Source of the DNA: Trichosporon coremiiforme
Lineage: Eukaryota > Basidiomycota > Tremellomycetes > Trichosporonales > Trichosporonaceae
NCBI GenBank assembly: GCA_039545355.1
Contig: BCJJ01000015.1
Location: 434,001 to 498,000, forward strand
Reading direction: 5' to 3'
DNA length: 64,000 bases
The notes under the pieces were generated by a model, which worked only from the letters and a program-made list of their open reading frames with translations, searched no databases and had not been told where the DNA came from. Made by a program: the position numbers and the translations under genes. This document shows positions 1-10,259 of the stretch, one piece after another. Positions within the stretch are counted from its first letter, which is position 1, and every line of letters starts with the position of its first letter.

Positions 1-1843
1 TCGACATCCGCGAGATGCTTCACATGCTCTTGGCTGACACACAGTTCTACATCCGCGACACGGCGAGCTCGTCTGGCACCTTCCTGAACCACATCCGCCT
101 GTCGAGCCCCAATGTGCAGAGCCGCCCGCAGCTGCTCAAGGATGGCGACGTCTTGCAGCTCGGCGTCGACTACCAGGGCGGCACAGAGGAGATGTACCGC
201 TGCGTCAAGATGCGCGTAGAGATTGGCCGCGACTGGCAGCAGCGCGGAAATAACGAGTTCAAGTGAGCTCACAGTGTGGGTAGCCGAGCTGACGTCAGTG
301 CGAACGCGATGAAGCAACTGAAGGCCCTCGGAGGCGGCGAGGAGGGCAAGGGATCCCAGATGTCGCCCTCAACGGCGCGCAAAGGCAAGGCGAGCGTCAC
401 GGACTGTTGTATCTGTCTCTTCTCCGTCACCGTGTGCCAGTCGCTGTTCATTGCGTAAGTTCTCTTGCTGAATATGGCTAACTTGACCCAGACCGTGCTC
501 CCATGTGTTCCATTACAAGTGTATCCGTCCCTTACTCGTGCAACACCATCCTGGCTTCTCCTGCCCGCTTTGTGTGAGTATAGCTATTAACCCTAGTGTT
601 ACCAAGCTGATAGCAGCGCACATTTGCCAACCTCGAGGAGGACGTCGAGACGGAGGACGCGTGGGAGATTGCCTCTCGCCGTGCCTCGATCATCTCCCGG
701 CGCAACTCGAACCACTCGATCCGCCTCCCGCAAGCGGGCGACTCGCCGAATACGGCGCCACGCGAGGCGCCCGGCGATCCGAGCACGAGCGTCGGGTTTG
801 GGGAGAACAACGCCAGCATCGACGAGCTGCTCGCCGCGTCCTCGGGCCAACCGAGCGAGGACGGACGAGAAGAAAGGGAACAGCCACTCGCTCGGCAAAC
901 CACCGCCGCCGGCGCACCTGGCGCCACGTCTGCACCAGCCGGCGCTGACCTGATCGACTTACGCTCCACATTAGGCGCCGGGGTAGAGGACGACGACATG
1001 GCAGCCGCCGTCAACGCCGCCGCGGATAGTGTCGCGGCGGACACGTCAACGACCTCGTCCGCCTCGCCGATGCCGATGCCGATGCCGATGCCGACCGCAG
1101 GCGCCTCGAACCACCTCGCCACGCCGAGCCGCGACAGGGAGTTCACACTGAACGCAACGACTCCGCTGAACGACGTCTTCCTCTCGACGCTCGTCCTGCA
1201 GCCTGGCGGGCAGGGTTCCGAGTCCTCCCTGTCGCACGCGGAAATCCGCGACTCCCCGATTCTGGAGGAGGACGAGCCGCCCCTGTCCCCGGACTCTCGC
1301 GGGAGCAGAACCGACTTCGAGAGCCCGATGCACTCGCGCCCGACCTCACAGCGTCCCTCCCGGCCAAGCAGCGCGAGTTTCCCCCCGAGCCGGTCGAGCT
1401 CGAACCCGCCCGCCCCCCGTACTCACTCCGCCGTGAGCGGAGCTAGCGGCGTCAGCGGCGCAAGTAGCGCGGCAGCCAACGGCGACTCGCGCGCATACAG
1501 TATCGCGACAGGTAGCAACGCGTCGCTCTCCACGCCGTCGCGGGATGCCTCGGAACAGCTCCAGATCCCCTCTGGCCCCGTGTCTGCGCTGAGCGGACCA
1601 AGCCACGGCGCGCTGGGTCTCGGCGGCCCCGGGATTGGACCCGGGATGGGAGGGCTGGGCTCCCCGCTGAGCCTGAACAGCCTCATCCCCAGCTTGCACC
1701 CGAGCAGCGGCAGTAGTATCTCCGAGTCGCCGTTTAACACACCCTTACTCGTCCCCGGAGCGGGCGAGCGCAAGGAGGGCCCGGCTGTCAGTACCGTGAG
1801 CTCTCTGCCCGCTGGGCCCGCGAGTCCGCCTCAGCACGCCTAA
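1..1843 (+). CDS. DMA1: Dma1/Dma2-type FHA-RING E3 ubiquitin ligase (5' partial)
   Basis: The gene runs in from the left edge. Visible exons are 45-262, 299-454, 492-573 and 617-1843; positions 1-44 are the end of an intron (ggctgacacacag). The first exon carries the C-terminal half of an FHA domain (SSSGTFLN motif), which binds phospho-threonine. The next exons encode a C3HC4 RING: CCIC, then PCSHVFHYKC, then CPLC, followed by RTFANLEEDVE, a stretch typical of Dma proteins. FHA followed by RING is the architecture of Dma1 in fission yeast, Dma1/2 in budding yeast and human RNF8/CHFR. These ligases act in the spindle-position and septation checkpoints and in septin control. The roughly 400-residue C-terminal tail is Ser/Pro-rich and looks disordered; it is longer than in the ascomycete proteins. 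The family call is firm. The N terminus is not in the window. Confidence 0.88.
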
Positions 1844-2169
1844 GGCTCCCTTTGAGTGGAGAGATTGAGCATTTCACGCACGCCCGTTCTTAGCATGTCC
1901 CGATTTCACGCATATACTTTCCACAGATATACCCCCCACCCCCTACCCTTGCTTCTCATTGCTTTGCCTGGTTGTCATGATGATAATATCTTACGTGCAC
2001 GGTGTTGCTGCTGTGTGTTAATAACTGCTGCTGCATTCTATACTACTAACTTCGGATCACTCTATTCACTGCGTCTAGATGACTGCTTTTGGTTTCTATG
2101 ACGTGCCCTGCTAGTGGGGGTTACTAGTACTAGCTGCGACTCGCACTGCGTGCGAGTCTCCGCCGAGTC
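1844..2169. other. Convergent 3' intergenic region DMA1/SEC18
   Basis: About 330 bases between two convergent stop codons. The stretch is locally AT-richer and pyrimidine-rich, as expected for two facing 3' UTRs. No ORF with gene-like features or RNA gene was seen. Confidence 0.6.
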
Positions 2170-4755
2170 TCACTTCCAGTACGGCGTCGTCTTGACCTCC
2201 TTGATAAGAGCGCTCGCGAGCTGGAATCCGGGGTCCTCGTCCTGCCTCGCCATCTCAGCCAGCGTGAGGAGTTTCCTGACGCCGACGCTCCACTCCTCGT
2301 TCGCGAGTCCCGCATCGCGGAGCGCACTCAGCGTCTTCCTCCTAACGCTGTCATCACCGAATTCAACCTCGGTGAGACAGGTTCCAATCTCCTCGATCGA
2401 AGCGATAGAGTCGACCCGGATATCCGTGTCGAACACGCTCATGGCCTGCATCTCCCTCAGGACTGCGACGTTGCTGCTGGTGGCAAGGACGAGGAGGCGG
2501 CGACCCTTTGGCGGGCGCTTGCCGAACAGCACGAGCAGCGCCTGCAGCACGCTGTTGCTGAAGCGCGGGCCGATCGGGTTGTACTCGAGCAGACGCTCGA
2601 TGCAGTCCACGACGACGACAGACAGGGGCGACTTGTACGCGTCGCTGAAGACCTTGTGCAGGTGCGCAACCTTCTGCGCCTCGGACATGCCGAGCATCTG
2701 GTCCGCGCTGACGAGTTTGATGAACGGGAACTCGGACTGCTGCGCGATACTGGCCGCCAGGGCGGATTTGCCCGCCCCAGGAGCGCCGTGGATCAAGCAG
2801 GACACGAGGTGCGTCCGCTCGCTGTGCCGCACCTGCTCCACTAGCAGGTTGCCCTGCGCGAGCACGTCCTGCACGCGCGGCGAGTAGTGGATAATGCCGT
2901 TCTGGATTACTTCAGCGAGCTCTTCTTCGGCCACGCCGAAGGCGGGCTGCACCTCGTCGAGCGCGTTCAGGAAGTCGGCGCGCGTGATCTGCATCTCGTC
3001 GATGTGCTCGAACTGCGCCACGGAGCCGACCTTGACGTGTCGGTTGAACGTGAAGGACGTCGCGCTCTTCACGAGACCGTTCAGCTCGGCACCGGAAAAG
3101 TTCTTCGTCCGCGCCGCAAGTTCCGCCAGGTCTACGTCCGCCGCCATGACCTTGTTCGCGCGCATCTTGGCCGTGTGGATGTTCAAGATCTGGAATCGGC
3201 CCGCCTCGTCAGGCAGAGAAATCTCGATGTGTACCTCGAGACGGCCCGGGCGGAGCAGAGCCTCGTCAATCATGTCCATACGGTTCGTCATGCCAATGAT
3301 GAGCACGTTGTTCAGCTGCTCAACACCGTCCATCTTGGACAGGAGCTGGTTCACGATACTGTCGCCGACACCGGTACCACTGTTGGTGGAGCCACGCTGC
3401 TTGCAGATGGCGTCGAGCTCGTCGAAAATGATGATGTGCAGCGACGACTCGTCGCCCTTCTCGCGCTGCTCCTTCTCTGCGTCCGCGAACAGCTTGCGGA
3501 TGTTCTCCTCACTCTGTCCGACAAACTTGTTCAGAATCTCGGGGCCGTTCACGACCTTGGGCTCGTTCGCGTTCAGCATCTTGCCGATCTGGCGCGCCAT
3601 GAGCGTCTTTCCGGTTCCCGGAGGACCGTAAAGAAGGATACCTTTGACGTGCTGGATGCCGAGCTTGTCGACGAGTCCGGGCGGGAAGATACGCGATGCG
3701 AACGCACGACGGAAAATGGACGTAAACTCGGTGTCGAGGCCGCCGATGCCCATGTCCTCGAACTTGAAGTTGGGGGCGAGGATCGCATTCGTCGGCGCCC
3801 GCTTCGACGATGACTTCAGCTTGATGTTCGCAGCCGGGTTCTTCACGAAGATGACCTCGGTCTGCGACTCGGTCACCACCGTCGTGTTCTCCTGCCCGTC
3901 AAAGTTCTGCGTGTTTCGCACGGAGAGCTTCAGCTCGTGTCCCCGGTAGTCGAACACAAGCGCCTGTCCCGGCGCGAGGGGGAGTTCCGGGAACGCAGCG
4001 AGGAACGCCTTCTCCATATCCTCGCTGTCGAAGACATCCGTCGACTCCTTGAACCGCGACACAAAACCGACCTCGAGCTCGACCTGCGCCGCCATCGCGT
4101 TCGGTGGAGGCATGTACGGCTGCACGTCGACCGACTCGCCGACAGCCGAAAGCGACATCCAAGCACGCTGGTGCTTCGCTGGTCCGATGTTGCCGGCCTG
4201 GATTGCCGGGTCGGGCAGCGTCGCGAGCACGAACTGGCTCCGCACGATCACGTACTTGCAGTTGAAGTCGCCCGGGTTCACCGGCAGGCGGTTCGTCAGT
4301 GCCGCCCGCGTCGACGGGCACTGCACAATGCCGAATCTGATATTTCAGTTCGTGATCGACAAACAATGTTAAACTTACGTTCCACCACCGCCGAGGGCAC
4401 CGCCTAGCGACTGGTGCTGCGGCGTCTGCGGGAGCCCGCGCTCCTGGCGCGGCTGGTACGAGATCGGCTCGGGCTGCTTCTCGCTGGGGTAGTCCTGGTA
4501 GTCGTTGTACTGGCGGGGCGGGGGCTTGCGGTGGCTCTGCGGCGCCGGCGGTGTCGGCTGCTGGTGGTGGTGCGACGGGTAGTCGCTGTAGCGGTCGCTG
4601 CCATACTGGGCCGGAGGTGGAGTCGATCGGTACGGCTGGTGCGACTGGCTGTCGGGCGTGCCGATACGCTGGTACGAGTCGCCACCTCCGGTAGCGCCAC
4701 CCGCGGCGCGTCGAGCCGCAGGCGCGTTCGGGTTGCTTCGGTTGAAGAATGACAT
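2170..4755 (-). CDS. SEC18: Sec18/NSF AAA+ ATPase (SNARE disassembly)
   Basis: Two exons, complement(join(2170..4336,4379..4755)), 847 residues; the 42-nt intron has a GTAAGT donor and an ATATCAG acceptor. The product is N-ethylmaleimide-sensitive factor, the hexameric ATPase that, with alpha-SNAP, disassembles cis-SNARE complexes in all vesicle fusion steps. An N domain follows a roughly 125-residue Gly/Pro/Gln-rich leader starting MSFFNRSN. D1 has Walker A GPPGTGKT near residue 363, Walker B IIIFDELDA near 427 and the LLRPGRLE arginine-finger region near 488. D2 has GAPGAGKS near 645 and a degenerate Walker B (VVVVDCIERL), as usual for the structural D2 ring of NSF. The disordered leader makes it about 100 residues longer than yeast Sec18. 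It shares a divergent promoter with the kinase gene at 5296. A longer in-frame start 96 bases upstream exists but lies in the CT-rich leader, so MSFFNRSN is preferred. Confidence 0.95.
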
Positions 4756-5295
4756 GAAAGTTGGGTGAAGTTGACAAAGCAACAGCAGCGACGTTGCCGA
4801 GCCCCAAAGTAGACGTCGTGGCGATGACCGTGCGGTGGGTGGCCAAGTCACGTGATGGATGTCTGCGTGGCCGGGTTATTTACCTTTCAGGGCGGGGGCG
4901 ATGATCACTGTGAGGCCGGTGCTAATGGGGATTAGACACGGGCGCAAATGGAATGTAATTGGTCGATGGCAGTTGTAAATGGGACGCTGGGAAGCATGAG
5001 TAAGTGTTCCTCCGCAGGGTCAGGATGACCTGACCCAAGGCATAGTGCGCTTTCGATGTCACCCGAGCTCACCGTGAACGACTGCGCTCTTGTCATTGAC
5101 ACCTTCTTACTCGCGATCCCACACCCCCGTCTCATCTCTTGCGCAGCGACGCCAGACACTCGGACCCCTGTCTGAAGCAAGAGCTCCCCCGCCCTGCCGA
5201 TCTCTCCAGCTCTTGCCTCACCGGAAACCCCACTCTCGCACCCGCCCTCGCATTCTTTCATTCACAGCCCCCGCGGGGGCAGCACCAGCTTCACC
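4756..5295. promoter_or_regulatory. Divergent promoter SEC18 / KIC1
   Basis: 540 bases between two divergent starts. It contains a GTCACGTGAT element at 4847-4856 (CACGTG core 4849-4854) and a pyrimidine-rich leader before the ATG at 5296, which has a good context (caccATGg). No other gene was seen. Confidence 0.55.
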
Positions 5296-7923
5296 ATGGT
5301 TGAAACAGCCTACCTTCAGGCAGTCGCCAGACAGCCTAAAGATGCCCGACCAGAGAAGCTGTACGAGGTAGGTGCTGAGATCTTGCAGTACACCTGACCC
5401 GCAGAAACTGGAGATGGTAGGCAAGGGTGCCTACGGTGCCGTCTACAAAGGACGTCATCTCGCGACAGGCCATGTCGTGGCGCTCAAGATCATCAACCTC
5501 GACACAGAAGACGACGATGTTAGCGACATTCAGAAAGAGGTTTCGCTTCTCCAGCAACTCATGTCGAGCTTTGCGTCGAACCACGGAGGCACAGTTGCCA
5601 TGCCAAACGTCATCAAGTACTACGGCAGTCTGATGGAAGGCCCGAAAGTGTGGATCATCATGGAGTACGCAGAAGGGGGAAGCATCAGAACACTGGTGAG
5701 CTTTGACGTCCACAAGCATAGCTGACAGACAGTCTCGAGCGCAGCCGCTGAAAGAGCTTCACATTGCTCTGATCATGCGCGAGGTGCTAGTCGCCTTGAC
5801 CTTCCTCCACAAAAATGGCATCATTCACAGAGACATCAAAGGTGAGTTGGTGTGTGCTTGCCGTTAACTGATGTTCAGCCGCCAACATTCTTCTCACGGC
5901 ACAGCCACCCAGAATCCTGCTGTGTGACTTTGGTGTCGCCGCTCTGCTGGCATCGAACACGGCAAAGCGATCAACGTTCGTCGGAACACCATATTGGATG
6001 GCGCCCGAAGTCGTGACGCAGGGCCGACTTTACGATGTCAAGGCGGACATTTGGTCTCTGGGTATTACGCTGCTCGAGATGGTCCACGGCGAACCACCGA
6101 TGTCGGGTCAGCCGGCTGCGCACGCGGTCAAGATTCTCAGCGACAAGAAGCTGCGAGCGCCGAGACTCGACGGTGGAACGTGGAGCAAGGAGATGCGCGA
6201 CTTTGTCGTCGCCTGTCTGAACGAGGAGCCGTCCGACCGACTGACGGCCGAGGAGCTCAGCAAGATGAAGTGGATCAAGGCGCAGAACAAGACGCCGCTG
6301 ACTGCGCTGAACGAGCTCATCGTGCGGTTCCAACAATGGAAGGAGCAGGGTGGGCAGAGGATGAGTCTGGCACCTGGCGTCGGTGCTCAAATTGACGGTG
6401 ACTCGGGGACTGTCAACGGCGACGACTGGAGTTTCGTAAGTTTGCGTGGTTGTCTTGCCCTAACGTCATCCAGACGGTTCGCTCTCGGATGAGCATGCTC
6501 TCCGACCAGCCTGATGAGGCTCGTGAGTTTCTGAATGCCCGCACTTGAACTGACCCCAGCTGCTACGAAGGCGCCGCCAGAATCGTTGCGGCGTCTGTTC
6601 CACGATGATTCTGCAGACTCGGACCCGTTCCAGTCGCCGTTCGCGCTTCAGGCTCCGCCTGTACCTGAGACAGCCGGGGAAGATATGATATCGTCGACTG
6701 ACGATGGTGGCACTGTGCGGCAGTCGCGGAAACCGCGGCACCTGTTCATCGTGACGAACCCCTCTGATCCCTCTGCGCCTGGATCAGCAGCGAACACGAT
6801 CGGTAGTGGTTCAGAGGAGTCACAGCAGGCGACGCCTCTTGCGCGGCCACTCGTGCGCCCTCCGCCGCTACCGCCCAAGGGTGGATCGCTCACTGCTGGG
6901 CCAAGCGGATCGAACGTCCCCACCTCGCGTTCTACGCCCGACATGCCGCACCCAGGCGCACCTGTCCACCGCGCCGGTGGCAGCGACGCTGCGGGGCTGC
7001 GAGGGTTCCAATTCCCGTTGATGACGTCGGCGGCCGGGAAACCAGCTGTGCCGCCGCCGCTATTTCCGCGTTCCAGCAGTGCGCAGGGGCAAGCTCCCAC
7101 AGAGGACGAGCTCAGTCCTTTGGGCCCGCCGCCGACGCCGCCCTTCGCCCGTCCGCCGATGATGCGGCAAGCATCGCACTCGATCCTCGAGGGCCGAGGT
7201 GCGAGCCAAGCCCATGCCGCCGCCCAACAACTGGCCATGACCGCCAGCGACCTGCCGCAGAGTCCTACGAAGGCTCTCGCGGTGCCTCGCCCCGGCGGAG
7301 GCGGCATGGGGATGATGCGCTCGCGCTCGAGTTCGCGCGCCGACGAGGGTGCAGGGACGAAGGGCCTGCGGGACCTGCTCAAGCTCTCGCCGGCAGTGCC
7401 GGACAACAGTGATCTCCTCCCGCCGAGTCCGAGCAGCCACACGGCGCCAAAGGCGTTTGTGCCGCTGTCTTCTCCCCTAGCGCTGCCGAGCAGCAACGAG
7501 GGGGACGCTCGTCCCGACCCTCCTCGCGGAGAGCCCCTAATCAACGCGAGCACGGTCAGCTTGCCTGCCACGTTCTCGCATGCTCCGATGCCAATGACGC
7601 CCAGCCTGCCAGCGCCGCCGACGAATCTGCGGCCTCTAGATTTGACGCGCGCCGAGGGCGCAGGCGACGCTCTGTCCGAGCTCGAGAGCACGGTAGACGA
7701 CCTGCGTGCGTGGCTCGATGTCGTAGAGCGCGGCCTGGACGATTTGCTGCATGTCGGCGTCGTCGAGGACGACGAGCGCACGCCTCTCGCGAACGAGAGG
7801 AACCACCTGGCGACTTCTGCTAGTAGCGCGACTAGCACAGTGTCCAGCGCGTCGACCTTCACGAACGGCGCGGCGATCACGGGCACGAGCAGTGCCACGG
7901 GCCCGTCCCCTCTCCGCTTCTGA
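5296..7923 (+). CDS. KIC1: GCK-III/Ste20-type kinase, Kic1/Nak1 orthologue
   Basis: Six exons: 5296-5367, 5405-5695, 5733-5841, 5879-6435, 6474-6522 and 6560-7923; all introns are 37-38 nt and the product is 813 residues. The N-terminal kinase domain (about residues 25-280) has a glycine loop GKGAYGAVYKG, VALK lysine, HRDIKAANILL catalytic loop, DFG, and GTPYWMAPE activation segment. GGSIRTL and the position of the domain at the extreme N terminus match the germinal-centre kinase III group. In fungi this is Kic1 (budding yeast) or Nak1 (fission yeast), upstream of the Orb6/Cbk1 NDR kinase in the RAM/MOR morphogenesis network. A long Pro/Ser-rich linker follows, ending in a short helical stretch (LSELESTVDDLRAWLDVVERGLDDLL, region 7675-7745) that may be a coiled coil for scaffold binding. 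The role in polarity and cytokinesis is inferred from orthology. Confidence 0.92.
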
Positions 7924-8509
7924 CATCATAGATTAGACTACACGCATCAGCACATTCATACCTGTTGTACTATACGAATGTATGCGAATGTACGCGACGG
8001 TGACGAGCCCGCCGAGCTGGGCGAGGGCGGTTATTGAGTATGGGACAGCACATTGCCCGTATCAACAAAGGTGGGCGAGGGAGGATGCCGAACCATGACT
8101 CCGATGATCGTCCAGATCGCGTGCAAGTGCACGAAGTCACATGAGCGCGTCTGAAGACTACGGCCGTGGACGAGGAACTGGGCGGACTTGACCGTGCAGT
8201 AGCTACACCAGCACTGCGAGGGTTCTCCGTTCCAAGTTGGAGAATAGCCCGTGGTGCTCCAGCGGGGTCGATCCTGTCCGGTCGGCAATAGCCGAGTTCG
8301 GCCTTCGCCGTCGTGGATGCCGAGCGTGTCCTCTGCCGTTCCTCTGCTCCCAGGTGGCCGGTCCAAAAGACTCTTGTCCGGCCAGTCCAAGGATTCTGGG
8401 CCCACCTGCTCGACGTTATAACCTCTAAGCGGCCCAGCCGGTGCGTTATAACATGCTCTCCCTCTTCGCCGCCGTGCGCCGCTCTCGCCCTCCGCCAGTG
8501 ATCATTGCC
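7924..8509. promoter_or_regulatory. Intergenic region upstream of the Nudix gene with two GTTATAAC palindromes
   Basis: The 3' end of the kinase gene and the promoter of the Nudix gene. Two identical palindromes GTTATAAC sit at 8415-8422 and 8445-8452, 30 bp apart; their TTATAA core resembles a TATA element. No independent gene seen. Confidence 0.5.
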
Positions 8510-9855
8510 ATGTCGCGTCCGAATTCGACAGCTCCTCCTAAGAAGGCGCCGATGGTGCCCAAGCCGAGCTCATCGTGAGTCCTCATCTGCGGTCCGACCG
8601 ACTCTCCGGATCTTCGGACCTTCGTTCAAAGGAGATATCAGTCTCCGAGCCTGCTGCTCTCTTCTCAGCGCTGACGACAGCATCATGGTGCTCTCGCCGA
8701 CGAACCAGCTCCTCCTCCTTCACCGCGTGCAGACCTCGACTTCCTTCCCGTCAGCCCACGTCTTCCCCGGCGGGAACCTGAGCAAGTTCCACGAAGCCGT
8801 TCCCGCCGAAGACGCGCAGGACCGACACCGCGACTCCGAGGCGTACCGTCTCGGCGCGATCCGCGAGACGTTTGAGGAGGCTGGCATTCTGCTTGCGAAG
8901 AAGAAGAGCGGCTCGGGAGACCTGGTCGAGCTCAGCCCAGGCGAGGTCGAGGAGGCGAGGAAGAAGATTCACGGGAACAAGGTCAGGTTCGGGGACTGGG
9001 TTGAGAGCGTCGGTGGCACGCCTGATGTTGGTGAGTACGAGCGAGGAGCGAGCAAAGCTCGCTCCGTCCTGGTCTCTATCTCTTCTCTCTCTCCGGGTGA
9101 TCTTGCGGATCTCGGGGCGAGACTTTGTGTGATTCTCGGGGTGAAGCTGCAGCATGCAGCCGCGAGGTGTCCGAATCAAGCTGACTTCAGACGGCCTGAT
9201 CCCCTTCACACGCTGGGTCACGCCCCCGAACGTGCCGAAGCGCTTCACGACGCAGATGTACGTGTACATGCTTCCTCTGGGCTCGTCCATCGCGGCTGAG
9301 CGCGACGCGAGCACGGTCGTGCACACGCCGACGCACGACGGGGGGATCGAGCACACGGCCGCCGCGTTCGACGACGTCTCGGACTGGCTCGCGCGCCAAG
9401 CGCGCGGCGAGATCATCCTCTTCCCGCCGCAGCTGTACCTCCTGACTCTCCTTGGTCAATTCCTGACGGGTCCAGGCGACTATGCAGCTCAGCGTGAAGC
9501 GCTGTTGAAGTTCCTCAAGACGACGCCGACGGGTCCAGGCGACCACCCGACAGCCTCGATTCCGTGGGGTGAGAAAGTCATCTCCCCTGTCGGACTCGGG
9601 ATCAAGCGCGCCGACGGCCGCAACGTGTTGAGTCTGGAAGGTCCGGGCAAGGAGGTCAAGACCCAAGACCCGACGAGGGCAGGCGACCACGCGCGCGTCG
9701 TGCTCGTCAAACCGACTAAGAGGGGACCGAGCGAGGTCGAGATTATCTGGAGGAGCGAGCTTGGCGACGAGGCAAACTCGGCAAAGGTCGACTATGAGGT
9801 CGTCGTGTCAAAGCATCCGAGCCGCGACCCGAAGCCCGTCGCTGCCAAGCTCTAG
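8510..9855 (+). CDS. NUDT19-type Nudix hydrolase (likely acyl-CoA diphosphatase)
   Basis: Three exons: 8510-8574, 8681-9030 and 9191-9855; 359 residues. Introns of 106 and 160 nt are longer than most here and end in ctgacgacag and ctgacttcag. Exon 2 carries SIMVLSPTNQLLLLHR, then VFPGGN, then the Nudix-box core GAIRETFEEAGILL, whose REx2EE glutamates bind Mg2+. Exon 3 has IPFTRWVTPPNVPKRF, a hallmark of the NUDT19/RP2p subgroup, whose animal members hydrolyse CoA and acyl-CoA to acyl-phosphopantetheine and 3',5'-ADP in peroxisomes or mitochondria. An in-frame ATG at 8453 would add 19 Arg/Ala-rich residues that could be a mitochondrial presequence, but it directly abuts a TATA-like palindrome, so 8510 is preferred. 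No C-terminal SKL-type signal: the protein ends AAKL, at best a divergent PTS1. The substrate is inferred from the family. Confidence 0.85.
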
Positions 9856-10259
9856 TACACCCCACGCCGATCGAAGTACACGTAGAACAGTGACAGAAGT
9901 ATAAGTGATGTAACTCCATGTCTTGCAAGAATCGCAGACGCTAGTGCGACTGCCTTTAAGCGTACAGTCAAATACATGAAATGCAAAAGAGGCTGTCTAT
10001 ATGTCTGGGGATGGGTTCCTGCCTGTGTGTAACAATGGAAATGCAATGTGTGTTCGTGTGGTGTGCGAGTGCACACCTGACTGGCCGGAGCTCAGCTCGC
10101 AGCCATCGTGGCTGACCGATGCCGGCGCAGCTGGATGGCACGGTTAACGGCGAGAGCATCCGCACTCGTCCCTCAGCCTCGCGTCCTCGCCAACCTTCAG
10201 TCTCGCATCCTCAGCTGAAGCTCGCGGCACTCGGCCGGTAGCCTTGGGCTGCCTCGCGC
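9856..10259. other. Convergent 3' intergenic region Nudix/UBP
   Basis: About 400 bases between convergent genes. AT-richer than the flanking coding DNA, as expected for 3' UTRs. No coding or RNA gene was recognised. Confidence 0.6.

Noticed and set aside
2887..3813. 308-codon plus-strand open frame
   Set aside because: Antisense to the SEC18 coding exon; its Leu/Val/Arg/Asp-rich translation is the mirror of conserved AAA+ codons and has no own splice or start context.
6648..7898. 416-codon minus-strand open frame
   Set aside because: Antisense shadow of the GC-rich tail of the Kic1-type kinase; Ser/Arg/Gly-rich composition without motifs.
8453..8509. N-terminal extension of the Nudix protein from the ATG at 8453
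   Set aside because: Kept only as an alternative: the ATG abuts a TATA-like palindrome, so it is likely upstream of the transcription start.
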